A stretch of 64,000 nucleotides of DNA from Okapia johnstoni. Lineage: Eukaryota > Chordata > Mammalia > Artiodactyla > Giraffidae. Both the position numbers and the translations under genes were made by a program. Under the pieces are notes generated by a model that had not been told where the DNA came from, searched no databases, and saw nothing but the letters and a program-made list of their open reading frames with translations. Shown piece by piece: positions 31,303 through 43,201 of this stretch. Position 1 is the stretch's first letter, and each line of letters begins with the position of its first letter. Where the stretch lies: the NCBI GenBank assembly GCA_024291935.2, contig CM044322.1:25729405-25793404 (forward strand). The letters run 5' to 3'.

Positions 31303-31755
31303 TCAATTAATTGATGTTGTCTATCTGGACTGCTGTGTCATGAGGAACTCTGAGGCTGGGTTCCAGCTCAGCAGAAAAGCATGACATGATCAATTAATAA
31401 TGTCTTCCTTGAGCACAGGAAAGGTGAGTGGCAACTGACAAGCTGCCTACAAGCCACAGCAGGAGATGCTGGTCCTATACCCTCAGAGCAATGAAAGTGC
31501 TAGAATATTCGGGCCTCCCAGGGAAAACAAAGGTCCTTGTGTATTGCAACATAAACCCATACCTAAATAGCTTCAGGGAATAATTAAGCTGTGTTTGCAC
31601 AAATAGAAAGGAGAGGAAGGATAGAAAGGCAAGATCTGAGCTGCTGTCACCCATGTTCTAATTTCTTTGGGATTGTTTTTTCCCTTTCATTCTTTTCTTT
31701 TCCTTGCATTCATATGATCCCATGGAAACCATAGCCACATGAGTAATTAATACTC
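31303..31755. promoter_or_regulatory. Candidate homeodomain-motif cluster
   Basis: A perfect 12-bp palindrome TCAATTAATTGA lies at 31303-31314. Further AATTA cores occur at about 31392 (CAATTAATAA), 31580 (ATAATTAAG) and 31743 (GTAATTAATAC). Such sites suit paired-type homeodomain dimers. AT-rich DNA makes single TAATTA sites common, so this is weak evidence. Confidence 0.2.
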
Positions 31756-32470
31756 AACAAGTGGAGTAAGTGTTAGGCAGGTGATGCATTTTGAGAGAAC
31801 AGCAGATCAGTTTGCTTTTTATCCGCCAATTCAAATCAGTTGGTGGGGGTTGCTTTCAAGTTCCTGAATTTCTGAGACTGGAAGGCACTCCAGTGCCTGA
31901 GCCCTGTGGCTGTTAGCTGACAGCACATGTCTGTGTACTTGTGTGGCCCTGCCACCCTGACAGGGTACAAGATCATCAGTAATCCATGAGACAACATCCA
32001 GCCAAGCATACAGGGACACATAGTCCCCCTCTGCCTGTTTGAACCAATCCCCATGCAGGATACCCGGGTGCTCAGCCCAGCTGGCAGGGCCCACACGGAG
32101 CCTGGTAGCACCCAGAAGTCCAGCATGGCACTGAGAATACAGCTTTAGGGCTATTTATTTCTCAGAGATATTTGCTTCTCTTTCTCGGGTTCTGCTCACC
32201 CTTCAAAGGGCACCAGCATCAACTTAGACTCAGAATGGGATCCCCAGGCCATGTTCTGTGACCCCGTGTTCTGACCTCTTCTGGCCAGATGGCTCATCAC
32301 CATTTACTGCAGGCCTGGAATGCCCCGCCTCTCCTCTCTGATATTCTTCTCCCTAATTTCCTTTAAGTTCCTGTCCAGGATACCTCTGGGTGCCCCACAC
32401 AGCAAGCGTGAGTATCCCTAGAAAATGAAGAAGATACTGTGTCTTTCCGCATCAAGAGTCCCTAATGAGG

Positions 32471-32870
32471 GACTGAGGTTGACACATGTACACTACTGAT
32501 ACTGTGGATAATATACCTAATTACCGAGAATCTACTGTATAGCACAGGAAACTACTCAGTGCTCTGTGATGACCAAAATGGGAAGGAAATCCAAAAAAAA
32601 GAGGCTTCCCTGATGACTCAGTGGTAAAGAACTTGCCTGCCGATACAGGAGATATGGGTTCGATCCCTGGACCAGGAAGATATCCAGACAGAGGAGCCTG
32701 GCGGGCTATATAGTCTATGCAGTCGGAGAAGAGTCGGACACGACTTAGCAATTACACAACAACAAATATGTATATCTATAGCTGACTCATTTTGCTCCAC
32801 AGTGGTAACTGACACAATATTGTAAAGGAACTATACCCCAATAAAAATTAATTTAAAGGAAAAGTTTCAA
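32471..32870 (+). mobile_element. L1 3' end (sense), split by Bov-tA
   Basis: Sense L1: 'GAATCTACTGTATAGCACAGG' before the SINE, and 'TGACTCATTTTGCTCCACAG', 'GACACAATATTGTAAAGG' and 'CTATACCCCAATAAAAATTAA' after it. The last part includes the AATAAA signal and A-rich end. Confidence 0.82.
32603..32766 (+). mobile_element. Bov-tA SINE with internal deletion
   Basis: The head is intact with a perfect B box (GGGTTCGATCC). The body jumps from 'CCAGGAAGATA' to 'TCCAGACAGAGGAGCC', losing the middle Bov-A segment. It inserted into an L1 3' end. Confidence 0.9.
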
Positions 32871-33189
32871 AAGAGACAAGAAATGGCAGAAAATGCTTAT
32901 GGCATCGGATGTTGTATGTGGCACTAATTAAACTTAGTGGCTTCTGAATAGACCGGGGTATAAAATCGGTCAGTAAACATCCTGAAAGACGGATGTCCAT
33001 TATTTGAGCATCAGTTTTCACAGGTTCTCTTCCTATATGTGTATGTTTCTATCTCTAATAAATGAAAAGACACAGAAAAAATAAGTGACTCCCCAATGAG
33101 AAATCAGAAATAGAGCCTTCTTAGGAAAGCAAAGATTCCTCACTTTGATACAACATTTTACAGTTCAAGAGCATTTTGGCAAATGTGAT
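32871..33189. other. Unassigned non-coding sequence
   Basis: No feature recognised. Confidence 0.4.
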
Positions 33190-33370
33190 CTCATTATTAA
33201 TTTTATCTCATTAAATCACAAAACACTTTCGAGATGGCATGTTTGTAGTTGAGTCTCAGAAAAGTAAAATAACTTGCCCAAGGCCATGCAATGAGTGAGT
33301 GGCAGAGCTAGGGCTCAAACCCAGCCCATCTGGACTCCACACTTGGTCTTTTGCCTATAACCAGGCAGTG
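33190..33370 (-). mobile_element. MIR SINE
   Basis: A good antisense match: 'AAAATAACTTGCCCAAGGCC', 'GAGTGGCAGAGCTAGGGCTC' and 'AAACCCAGCCCATCTGGACTC'. Confidence 0.75.
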
Positions 33371-34309
33371 TGGCCTAAATTTTCATCTGCAGCTACACTG
33401 ACTGTAAACGTGGCTCCTAGGGCCGGTTTTTGTGTCTTATGAAGTTGTCACTGCTTTTTAGCCCCACAGAGAGCTAACTCCTTCATTGTACCTGAAATCT
33501 AGCAACAGAGAAATTACCCTCTCCCAGCTGTCATCCTTTTTTCCAAGGTTTAGATATTCCTAGGAGAGATAAGACATTCAGATAATTACAATTTAACTGG
33601 AATTAATTTATTCAACACTCTCTTTTGAACTGAGGTATCAGGACATGACTGCAGTTAACACAAGCAGAGAAAGAGGCTGAATGGGGATGGAGGGCAGGAA
33701 TGATGCCCACCTTTATGAACGTGACCTTACCTTGCCCATCCTGTTACAGCCAGAAACATGCAAGTTCTTCATGAAGCCAGGAATGGGTTAAAATAAAGCA
33801 AATCAAGAAAACAGAAATTGTAAACATTCCTAAAAGGGACCTGCCTGACTCTTTGATCATCAACCTGAGATGCTCTCCCAAAAAAAAGCAAGAGGAGCCT
33901 TCTGGTTTTGAATATTTTTTTTCTCCTACAGTTCCACATAAGGCTAAACCACAATGCCCTTCTTATCTGCACAAGGGAGAGAATTAAACTGCATTGGTTT
34001 CCCTTCTTTTCCCCCCGGTCTCCTGACTACCAGGGCCAGGGGCTGACAGTGAAGAATGTCTATAACTTAGGCAAGGGGGCCCTAGATTAATTCCAGACAA
34101 CTTTGAGTTCAGTTGCTTTACTTTGTATGGAGTAGATTTTCTGTAACCTATGTATTTGCCAATTGTTATTCCACTTGTACATTTCAAAAGTAATGGAGAT
34201 CAACCCATTTATCAACCCCACTGATATGAATCTCACTTTATGAAGACCTAGAACACTATCTGAGTACCTCCATTCCAACCATGATCCCAAAGTCCTTTAA
34301 ACCCACCTA
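33371..34309. other. Unassigned non-coding sequence
   Basis: No feature recognised. Frames of 60-67 aa are chance. Confidence 0.4.
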
Positions 34310-34445
34310 AATCCGTTCCTCTTCATGAAGCTTCCTTGACCAGCCCCCACTTGACCTTATCTGAACCTGTCTAATTAAGATTAGTTTGTTCCTGTAAAGT
34401 GCTTTTCTATAGCACTTCCTGGCACATAGTAAGCTCTCAATAAAT
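34310..34445 (+). mobile_element. L2 LINE 3' end, internally deleted
   Basis: 'CTTCATGAAGCTTCCTTGACC' followed later by 'CCTGGCACATAGTAAGCTCTC' and AATAAATG is the sense L2 terminus (MIR shares this end). Confidence 0.62.
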
Positions 34446-34689
34446 GTAGTGATTATTATTAACAATACGGTCTTGAGAATCAGCAGCATATGTTTCCCTT
34501 GAGCTTTTAGTATATAGAATGACAATTTCCAGACAATGTTCTATAAAAATTATTATCATGTCTAATCTCAACAGCAAGATAAAATCTGGATGCAGTCCCC
34601 ATCTCAGGAATCTTTCTATGACAAAAGCAGCAGGTAGCCCTCTAGTCTTTAAAATGCTGAAGCTTGACAACAATGATACTACAAGGATC

Positions 34690-34930
34690 CCACTCCCTTT
34701 CCTCCTGGACACACAGCTAGACTTCATTTCCCAGGCTGCATTGCAGTAGAGTAGGCTCACATGACTGTGTTCTGGCCAATGAGATATGAGAACTGATGTG
34801 CATGAATGTTCAGGCCTAGCCTATTCTTTAAACTCTTCAAAGCAACTCTCCATATTTGAAACTTTCCCATCCATGAAGCTGGAAGTGTCACCAACACTCA
34901 AGGTAACAAGAGAGCCAAGAGGCGGAAGAA
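34690..34930 (+). mobile_element. Possible MLT1-class LTR fragment
   Basis: 'GACTTCATTTCCCAGGCTGC', 'TGTGTTCTGGCCAATGAG' and 'ATATGAGAACTGATGTGC' recall an old MLT1-type LTR. The remainder is too decayed to align by eye. Confidence 0.4.
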
Positions 34931-36149
34931 GGTTGGCCTGCAAGTCTCCATTTAAAGGTCCACAAAGAGCTGTCCAACCTATATGTCCACACTGAACTGC
35001 TGCATGGACAAGAGCAATTTTTAAAATTATGTTAAGGTATTTAAAATTAAGGGTATATAAGTGAACTTACCTTAATTAATACATAAATCTTCATTTTTTG
35101 GAGACAAATTAAGTAAATTACAGGGGGGCCACCCCAACAGGTTCTGATAAACCAAGATATCAGTTTATATACTATCCTTTACCATAAAAGTTTGTGATAT
35201 ACACATGCCCAGACAGGGTCCTTGAAGATCAAAAGGGGAGGGACGCTAACTGATGAAAACTACCCATAGGCTTCGTTGGTGGAATTCATCTTGGCTAAGA
35301 GATACATACGCACACATGGGAGGATCCTGAGCTGTACCAGATATGGACTCTGAACCAGGCAAATCAAAATGACTCGCCAAAGAAAACCTGGAAAAAACGT
35401 CCTATATAAGTGATTTAAATTGCCATGAGGGTGCCGCTCTCTCTCACTAAGCCCACTCGTGTATCTATCCACATGTACTCATTTTCCTTCTAAAAAGCAC
35501 TTTACATGTTTCAATAAAATTGTGGCACAAAACGAATGTTACTGGCAAGCACATATAAATGAGACAGAAGTTTTATTCACACCAGGAGAAACTCTGGTGT
35601 GAAGCCTATGTCATCTTGCATTTTTCAGGAGTTGTGGGATGTGGTTCTGCTCATTTTTGAAAATAGAATGTATCTAAGAATTCTCTGTCTTGACCAAACG
35701 CTATGGAGCAGTGACAAGAGCCCTGGACCATGCAGTGAAGACCTGGGCTTCCAGCTTTTGTAGGATGTTAACCCACAGTTCCACCATGACATGTTCCCTA
35801 TTTGGGTGACTGTTTGCTCATGAACCTGAGAGGGTTCAGTCAGATTACAAACTAGTAGGTGGGGAGAAAGTGCAACCTGCAGGTGTATATTACTTGGCTT
35901 GCAAGGTAACATTAGAATTTTTAAAAATTGATTCCCAACAGTTAAATATTAGGAATTTTACATTAAAAAATCTGACAGCTCTTGAAAAGTCTGACAACAC
36001 TAGGCATGTGTTCCGTTAAGGCAACAATTGGCTTTTCTCTCCAGACTTGACTTATGTCCTCTAGTTTACATAAATCCCACCCCTTCTCCCAGGTTAGCCA
36101 TTCATTTACGTTACCTTTATTGGCATTTGAGATGCTGAGTCTAAATAAT
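34931..36149. other. Unassigned, possible MIR near 35700
   Basis: No gene recognised. 'AGCAGTGACAAGAGCCCTGG' and 'GAAGACCTGGGCTTCC' at about 35705-35755 could be sense MIR. Otherwise nothing is seen. Confidence 0.35.
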
Positions 36150-36560
36150 TATAATGGTCCCTCTGCCCCAACACACAGTGACTTGAAACAATCACTGTTA
36201 TGACATCTTGTAATTTTGTGGGTTGGGGATTTTGATGGACATGTTTCCTGCTTCATTTGGTGTCAACCAAAATCACTTATCACTATTCATATGGTGATTG
36301 AGCTGGTATGGAGAGTCCATGATGACTCCACTTGAACATTTAGTGCCTTGGCAGGCATGGCTGGAAGTCTAGGCTTTCCCAAGTCTGTCACCTGAAGCAC
36401 CTTTTTGTGGTTTCCCCAGCACAGCATGGGATCAAGGTAGGAGGACGCATGTGGTGACTCAGGGATCCCAGGATGAACATTTCAGAAGTCCCAAGCAGAA
36501 GCCGCAGCACCTCTTGAGACCTAATCATTTCTGCCGCATACTATTGGTCAAGCAAGTCAC
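36150..36560 (-). mobile_element. Old LTR-type repeat, family uncertain
   Basis: 'ATTTTGTGGGTTGGGGATTTTG', 'GGTGATTGAGCTGGTATGG' and 'CATACTATTGGTCAAGC' resemble a widespread antisense LTR-like repeat. A related copy may lie at 58094-58500. Confidence 0.4.
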
Positions 36561-37129
36561 TAAGGCCATCCTAGTCATGGGGATGGGAATTAAACTCAAT
36601 AGGAAGTGTAGAAAATAATTTATAGCATCTTTAATCTACATGTTTATTATTAAAGTTCTGCTCTCCTGAATTAGAAAATACAGATTAGGACAAACAAATG
36701 TATCTTATAATAATTCGCTACATTTCATAAACATGATACCTCTGATCCCTGAAGCAGAAAGATAGGTTTGTATAGGAGGTACGTGCCCACTTCCCTTTTA
36801 GATGGTCCCCATGGCGTGCAATATCATGCAGAACACTTTAGAATATAAGGAATTGAACTTCAAGCTTTTGTAAGAAAAAGAAAGTGATGAAATTATTGAT
36901 TCCAATAATAGTAAATACGTAAGTGAATATGAATGACAGTATGAATGTGGTTTGGTTAATTCTTCTCTTCTATTTGATTTTAAATGCAACAACATAAAGC
37001 ATTAATTATAAAACTGAGTCAATGTCTTATAATGCATAAAAGTACAATTTATATGATAAAAATAGCATGAAGGAGGACAGGGGGAATTGTGCTTTATTTG
37101 AAGCAAATTTTCTGTATACTATTAACATT
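36561..37129. other. Unassigned AT-rich sequence
   Basis: No feature recognised. It may be a 5' extension of the following L1. Confidence 0.35.
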
Positions 37130-37555
37130 AAGTTAGCATTTATAAAAATTAGATTCTTTTAGGTTAAAATGCTAACTGCAATCCCCAGGGCAACCACTAA
37201 GAAAAATAACTTAAAATATATGGCAAAGAAAAGACATGGGAAGTAAAATGGTAAATAGAAAATATGTATTTAACACAAAATAAGTCATTAATGGAGAAAT
37301 GAAATAACACAGATGACGTGAGCTATACAGAAAACAAAACATAAAGTGGCAGATGTAAATTCTACCTTATTGGTAAGCACATTAAATATAAATGGATTCA
37401 ACACTCCAATTAAAAGGCAGAGAGATTAACAGAGCAGATTAAAAAAAAAAAAAACATGATGCAACTATGTATTGTCTAAAAGGGACACACTTTAGATTCA
37501 AAGGCACAATTAGATAGAAAGTAAAAGAATGAAAAATAAGTGCTTGACTCACGTA
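37130..37555 (+). mobile_element. L1 ORF2 fragment (sense), endonuclease region
   Basis: 'AGGGCAACCACTAAGAAAAA', 'ATAAATGGATTCAACACTCC' and 'GGACACACTTTAGATTCAAAGG' are sense L1 ORF2 text. A 14-A run at 37441-37454 interrupts it. No long frame survives. Confidence 0.72.
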
Positions 37556-37820
37556 TCCAAAAAGGCTCATGTAGACCTTACACCAAGCTCAGCTAGTTCT
37601 GAGAGTTCAAATGATGTGATCAGGACTCAGTTCAGTTCAGTTCAATCGCTCAGTCGTGTCCGACTCTTTGCGACCCTATGAACCACAGCACGCCAGGCTT
37701 CCCTGTCCATCAACAACTGACGGAGTCCACCCAAACCCGTGTCCATTGAGTCGGTGATGCCATCCAACCATCTCATCCTCCATTGTCCCCATCTCCTCCT
37801 GCCCTCAATCTTTCCCAGCA

Positions 37821-38237
37821 TTAGAGTCTTTCAAATGAGTCAGCTTTTCGCATCAGGTGGCCAAAGTATTGGAGTTTCAGCTTCAACATCAGTCCTTCCA
37901 ATGAACACCCAGGACTGATCTCCTTTAGGGTGGACTGGATGGATCTCCTTGCAATCCAAGGGACTCTCAAGAGTCTTCTCCAACACCACAGTCCAAAAGC
38001 ATCAATGCTTCTGTACTCAGCTTTCTTTATGGTCCAACTCTCACATCCATACATGACTACTGGAAAAACCATAGCCTTGACTAGACGGACCTTTGTTGGC
38101 AAAGTAATGTCTCTGCTATTGAATATGCTGTCTAGGTTGGTCATAACTTTCCTTCCAAGGAGTAAGCATCTTTTAATTTCATGGCTGCAATCACCATCTG
38201 CAGTGATTTTGGAGCACAAAAAGATAAAGTCAGCCAC
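37821..38237 (-). pseudogene. BovB ORF remnant, C-terminal domain
   Basis: A 138-codon open piece: FIFLCSKITADGDCSHEIK near its start, then LLLGRKVMTNLDSIFNSRDI, KVRLVKAMVFPVVMYGCESW and LWCWRRLLRVPW. This is the region after the reverse transcriptase palm and thumb. It is separated from the palm piece by frameshift or stop. Confidence 0.9.
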
Positions 38238-38381
38238 TATTTACACTGTTTCATCATCTATTTGCCATGAAGTGATGGGACCAGATGCTATGATCTTAGT
38301 TTTCTGAATGTTGAGCTTTAAGCCAACTTTTCCACTCTCCTCTTTCACTTTCATCAAGAGGCTCTTTAGTTCTTCTTCACT

Positions 38382-38687
38382 TTATGCCCTAAGGGTGGTG
38401 TCATCTGCATATCTGAGGTTATTGATATTTCTCCTGGCAATCTTGATTCCAGCTTGTGCTTCCTCCAGCCCAGCATGTCTCATGATATACTCTGCATATA
38501 AGTTAAATAAGCAGGGTGACAGTATACAGCCTTGATGTACTCCTTTTCCTATTTGGAACCAGTCTGTTGTTCCATGTCCAGTTCTAACTGTTGCTTCCTG
38601 ACCTGCATACAGGTTTCCCAAGAGGCAGGTCAGGTGGACTGGTAGTCCCATCTCTTGAAGAATTTTCCACAGTTTATTGTGATCCAC
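38382..38687 (-). pseudogene. BovB reverse transcriptase palm remnant
   Basis: A 101-codon piece with DHNKLWKILQEMGLPVHLTC, the substrate-pocket block GWHQG-like 'GKGVHQGCILSPCLFNLYAEY', and the catalytic YADD motif encoded at 38400-38411. The YADD is intact. Motif A (FIDYAKAFD) lies upstream in another frame, so at least one frameshift splits the palm. Confidence 0.92.
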
Positions 38688-38755
38688 ACAGTCAAAGGCT
38701 TTGGCATAGTCAATAAAGCAGAAATAGATGTTTTTCTGAAACTCTCCTGCTTTCT

Positions 38756-39187
38756 CTATGATCCAGCAGATGTTGGCAATTTGATCTCTGATTCCTCTGC
38801 CTTTTCTAAATCCAGCTTGAACATTGGAAGTTCATGGTTCACATATTGCTGAAGCCTGGCTTGGAAAATTTTGAGCATTATTTTACTAGCATGTGAGATG
38901 AGTGCAATTGTGTGGTAATTTGAGCATTCTTTGGCATTGCCTTTCTTTGGGATTGGAATGAAAATTGACCTTTTCCAGTCCTGTGGCCACTGCTGAGTTT
39001 TCCAAATTTGCTGACATATTAAGTGCATCACTTTCACAGCATCATCATTTAGGATTTGAAATAGTTCAACTGGAATTCCATCACCTCCACTAGCTTTGTT
39101 CGTAGTGATGCTTCCTAAGGCCCACTTGACTTCACATTCCAGGATGTCTGGCTCTAGGTGAGCGATCACACCATCAGTCTCACTCAT
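38756..39187 (-). pseudogene. BovB reverse transcriptase fingers remnant
   Basis: A 143-codon piece with HLEPDILECEVKWALGSI, TNKASGGDGIPVELF, DWKRSIFIPIPKKGNAKECS and ISHASKIMLKIFQARLQQ. These belong to the fingers region. After 'YVNHELP' the frame shifts, so the last 24 residues are out-of-frame text. Confidence 0.92.
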
Positions 39188-39486
39188 TTAACTTCCTTCT
39201 GTGTAAATTTCATTTTTGAGTGGTTCAGCTTCCCCTGATATCCCCCTCCTGAAGATTCTGGCCTAGCAACTCCAATGGAAAGTTAGCTTATCTTTCTCTA
39301 TTATAACAGTAAACTTTCTGGTTTGAGTTCCATTGGCCTGCTTGGATTAAATGTCCACACCTAAGACAGTTTCCATGATCAAGCATGTGTCATACCTGGA
39401 TTCAAAGGCAATTTGGCTTAGCCTCTCCTGACAATATACCTGAGGGTAACCAATGATTTGGTCAATGTGCCCATTTGTCAAGTGGT
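39179..39486. other. Unassigned non-coding sequence
   Basis: No feature recognised between BovB and the next SINE. Confidence 0.4.
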
Positions 39487-39498
39487 AGGGTCTGGATT

Positions 39499-39714
39499 CC
39501 AGTTTGTGCTGCTTGTAAAGAACCCTCCTGCCAATGCAAGAGATGCAAGAAACTTGAGTTCGACCCCTGGATTTGGAAGATCTCCTGGAGGAGGGAATGG
39601 CAACTCTTTCCAGTATTCTTGCCTGAAGAATCCCATGGACAGAGGAACCTGGCGAGCTATAGCCCATGGGGTCACAAAGAGTCGGACATGACTGAAGTGA
39701 CTTAGCACACACGC
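39499..39714 (+). mobile_element. Bov-tA SINE with perfect duplication
   Basis: A sense copy; the first bases of the head are lost. The 12-bp target-site duplication AGGGTCTGGATT is perfect (39487-39498 and 39715-39726). Frames of 76-121 aa on both strands are SINE artefacts. Confidence 0.95.
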
Positions 39715-39726
39715 AGGGTCTGGATT

Positions 39727-41965
39727 GCCATCCAACTCAACCTGGCCTCAGAGCCTGTAATTCTTTTCTCCATCCTTCATTGTCTGCACCACATTGTGCA
39801 ACATGCCTCAGCTGTGTGTCTTCCTGCATGTTTCATGTTCAAGTGCGAACTAGGAAGAAGCCACAGATGTGCCCAGGGAGAGTTTGGCTTCACTGTAAAC
39901 CTGGGTTTAAACATTAGGATTATAGCTAAATCATCATAATTAAACATTGAGCCAGTGAATCACAAAGTCATGATTTCTAGTCTTTCACTTTACTGGGAAA
40001 TTAATTTACCATAAATGTCTGGTTGTTAGTTTGTATAACTTGTGTATTCATATTTTGCATGTCCAGACATCTTTGAAGGAAGGCAGTGTCAGCAGTTTGC
40101 AAGATGGTCTCCTCATGGCATGGCTCATGCTTCTTACTTTTATTTGTCTCTTGGTTCCAGCTCATATCACATCAAAGTTTTGGTCTTTGGCTTCATCTAG
40201 TTATCAGGGATGAGTTGTGGTGAAAACTGGGATTGTCACAGTTATTTTTTCTTTCTCTTTTCATCCTCCTGCCTTCTCTTTGGCAGAAGTGGATAACCAA
40301 CGTTGAAATCAAATAGCTCCCTTCATCCAGATCTTTCCTTGAAAGTACTTCTCTCCTTTTTGATGGATTAAGGCAACAATTCCTACAATATGTTTTGCTG
40401 AACACAATTACCAAAAATCTCAGCCATAAAAAGTGGGGTGATGCTATCAGATTATGGAGGGCTGTATGTCAGGCAAACCAAAAGAGAAAGCACCCACTAC
40501 ATTCTGTATGAATTTATAAAGTGATGCAATAGATCTTTTGTACCAAAATTATTTGGCCAGCAGTTCAAAGACAGCAATTGTCTGAATGTAAAATGTAGCA
40601 CTTTCATTTATCAGGAATGAAAATCCAGCCCCCACCCACGGCTAGTGAAAACTGAAAATTAGAAACTTGGCTTTCTAGGAGACATGAAACCTCTCTCACT
40701 CGTTTCCATTTCATCCCATTTTTTTCCCTATGAAATGAAAGGTTATTTTGCTAGCAGAAAACAGTTATTGTTGTCGAATTTGCTAAGAAAATTGGGCAGT
40801 TTATCAGTGAAGATGGCAACAGCAAATATACAGGGTTGCCAGAGACATTATTTTGCCATCCTCAGCAGCATTAACAAGTTAAAAAAAATTCTAGGTTCCA
40901 GGACAGCAATAATGAATTTTGGTCTCCTAGGCAGAAACGTAGGTGGTGGATATGTTTTCTCCCTGAGCTTATCCTGGTGGACACCAGAGTTTTCTAGAAA
41001 ATAGATCGTAATGTCAGATTTTTATTAGCATTAGTAATGAGTTGCTTGGAAAAAAGCTCTGAATCTTAGACTACAAATCTCCCTGGATGATTTAGGACTA
41101 AGAGTCAGGACTGATTGACTATTTGCTCTCTCCTTGCTGGTTTAGCTCTTCTTTATCAGTATTCTGTGTGGGTTTTTGGCTTTGAATAATGTCTTGTTTT
41201 GTAAAACACCAGGAAATGGTGTCATGATTGAGAGCAAAATGGATGCTGTTGCATTGATATAGCCAACACTATTTGGAGGGGGTACATGACTGCCTGGTGA
41301 TAATGTTGAACAGCAAAGTCACCATTATTGAGCATTTCATAGGAACAGGTTCTTTTTAAGGCCGTGTGCTTACATGTTTCATGAACAATGTGCTTAAGAA
41401 ATGCCCGTTGAGGTACAATGAATAGAATAAGAATGAATGCTGAGTTAAGACAGATAGCCCGGTTTGAAAGTCCCGTTATGAAAAACAGGAAATATAGATA
41501 CAGGCAGAATACTGTGTCAGCAAAATGGATGAGACACAAAACAGCCTCCTCAGAAGAGGTGTGTCCATGGTCCCCTCTGTAAATACTTAGTTCTTGGTGA
41601 CAGTAACAAATAATTGAGAAGGGTAGAAAGAGGCGTGGCCATGGAAATGGGCCAAGGTACAAGGAAGAAGACAAAAGGAAGGAAAACCAGCAATTTTCCT
41701 ACACCAAAGCACAGAGAGATGATGTATCAAATCTACCATTGGACTGTCCAGACCTGCCAATCAGAGCGGGCAATTTTCTCAGGAGGAAATGTTGGACTGA
41801 GTGTAAGTTTGTTTATTTAGGTAGAAGAGCCATATTAGCCAACAGTTTTCAGCTCTATTCTGAGAGGAGAGAGAATGTTTTGTTTTGTTTTTCTTGGAAA
41901 GTCTACATAGATAAACAACTTGCCCCATGGACCAGAGTTTACTTTGTAGGCAGAGAAAGTTATGG
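39727..41965. other. Unique non-coding sequence, 2.2 kb
   Basis: No repeat family recognised. A minus-strand frame of 150 aa (41222-41674) and plus-strand frames of 60-106 aa lack recognisable domains. A TGTTTTGTTTTGTTTTTC run lies near 41877. Possibly unique or very old DNA. Confidence 0.4.
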
Positions 41966-42173
41966 TCTTCCTAGGTAACTCAGTGATAAAGAATCTACCT
42001 GCCAATGCAAGAGACGCAAGAGAGATGTGGGTTTGATCCCTGAGTCAGGAAGATCCCCTGGAGGAGGAAATGGCAACCCACTCCAGTATTCTTGCCTGGA
42101 AAACTGCATGGACAGAGGAGCCCGGCAGTTTACAGTCTGTGGGGCTGAAGAGTCAGATGTGACTAAGCACACA
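41966..42173 (+). mobile_element. Bov-tA SINE
   Basis: A full sense copy ending AAGCACACAC. The B box reads GGGTTTGATCCC. No clear duplication. Confidence 0.92.
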
Positions 42174-42239
42174 CTGTGCAGCATGGATAGTGAGGGGAAG
42201 CCATTTTCTGGAGTTCCTTAGTGCCTCTCTATAGTAGCA

Positions 42240-43097
42240 CCATCCACTAAATATAGTTAGTCTCTAACGTGGCTCTCACCTCCTGTTATTTATGTTCTGT
42301 ATGGTCTCCACTCTCACTGAATAAGGATGGCTTGTAAAACTGATAAAATGTTGCATGAATGATAGAGTGTGACTTTTGAGATTAGATCATAAAAGCCATT
42401 ATGTGGCTTCCCTGGTGGCTCAGTGATGAAGAATCTGCCTGCCCATGCAGAAGACATGGGTTCAATCCCTGATCTGAGAAGATCCCATGTGCCCCAGGAC
42501 AACTAAGCCCCTGCACCACAGCTACTGAGCCCACATGCTGCAACCACTGAAGCCCATGCGCCCTAGAGCCTGTGCTCTGCAGCAAGAGAAGCCACTGCGA
42601 TGAGAAATCCATGCACCATAACCAGAGAGTAACCCCTGCCCTCTCTACAACTAGAGAAAAGCCTGTGCAACAACAAAGACTCAACATAGCCAAAATATAT
42701 AAACAACATTATTTAAAAAAAAAATACATTGTGGCTTGCATCTTGCCCTCCTGGATCATTTGTTCTGGAAGAAGCCAGTTGCCACGTTGTGAAGATATTC
42801 AAGCAGCCCTTTGGAGAGGCCCATGTGCTGAGGTGCTGAGGCCTGCTACCAAAAGCCATGTACATTAGCCATCTTGGAAGTGGATCTTCCATATCCAGTC
42901 TACCTTTAGGATGACTGCAACCCCAGCCAACATCGTAACAGTAAACTTATGGCAGACTCCAAGTCAGAGTTCCTCAGCTAAGCCACTTCCAAATTCCTGA
43001 CCCACAGGAGCTGCAAGATAATAATTTTTGTTTGTTTGTCTCCAGCTATTGAATTTTAGAGTAATTTGCTATGTAGCAAGAGCTAACTAATACAACT
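42240..43097 (+). mobile_element. MLT1 LTR (MLT1D-like), split by CHR-2
   Basis: The left part ends 'GAGATTAGATCATAAAAGCC'. The right part, from 42725, has 'CTGGATCATTTGTTCTGG', 'GAGAGGCCCATGTGCTGAGG', 'AATTCCTGACCCACAGGAGC' and the end 'CAAGAGCTAACTAATACA'. Sense orientation, solo LTR. Confidence 0.8.
42404..42724 (+). mobile_element. CHR-2 SINE, long form
   Basis: A complete cetartiodactyl SINE of about 320 bp. It has head 'GGCTTCCCTGGTGGCTCAG', B box 'GGGTTCAATCCC', the body 'CCTAGAGCCTGTGCTCTGCAG' and an A-rich tail. The flanks ACATTGTGG and CATTATGTGG suggest a diverged duplication. Confidence 0.87.
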
Positions 43098-43201
43098 GAC
43101 TCTAGTTCTTGATTTGGGATTTGCTTCTATAATTATAATTTAAAAGTATATCAAGCTTTTATATGAAAAGATAATAGAACAAGCAATATAAATTTAGGTA
43201 T

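Larger units (their letters stand above)
30696..32470. other. Unique non-coding sequence
   Basis: About 1.8 kb without a recognised repeat apart from a GT microsatellite at 31084-31100. Antisense frames of 87 and 96 aa at 31831-32126 have no recognised domain. It includes the homeodomain-motif cluster listed separately. Confidence 0.4.
37626..39178 (-). mobile_element. BovB LINE, 1.55 kb, 5'-truncated
   Basis: The largest BovB copy here. It begins with the (TTCAG)n form of the 3' tail and the end shared with Bov-A. It runs through the C-terminal domain and reverse transcriptase, and ends at the spacer before the palm. The 5' endonuclease part is missing. No convincing target-site duplication was found. 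Confidence 0.95.

Noticed and set aside
31831..32126. Two overlapping 87-96 aa frames on the minus strand
   Set aside because: No recognised domain and no conserved start context. Kept only as unassigned DNA.
32821..32862. AATAAA signal as the end of a host gene
   Set aside because: It is the polyadenylation signal of the L1 3' end in which it lies.
41222..41674. 150-aa open frame on the minus strand with hydrophobic stretches
   Set aside because: Hydrophobic runs follow from T-rich codons. No family is recognised and there is no supporting context.
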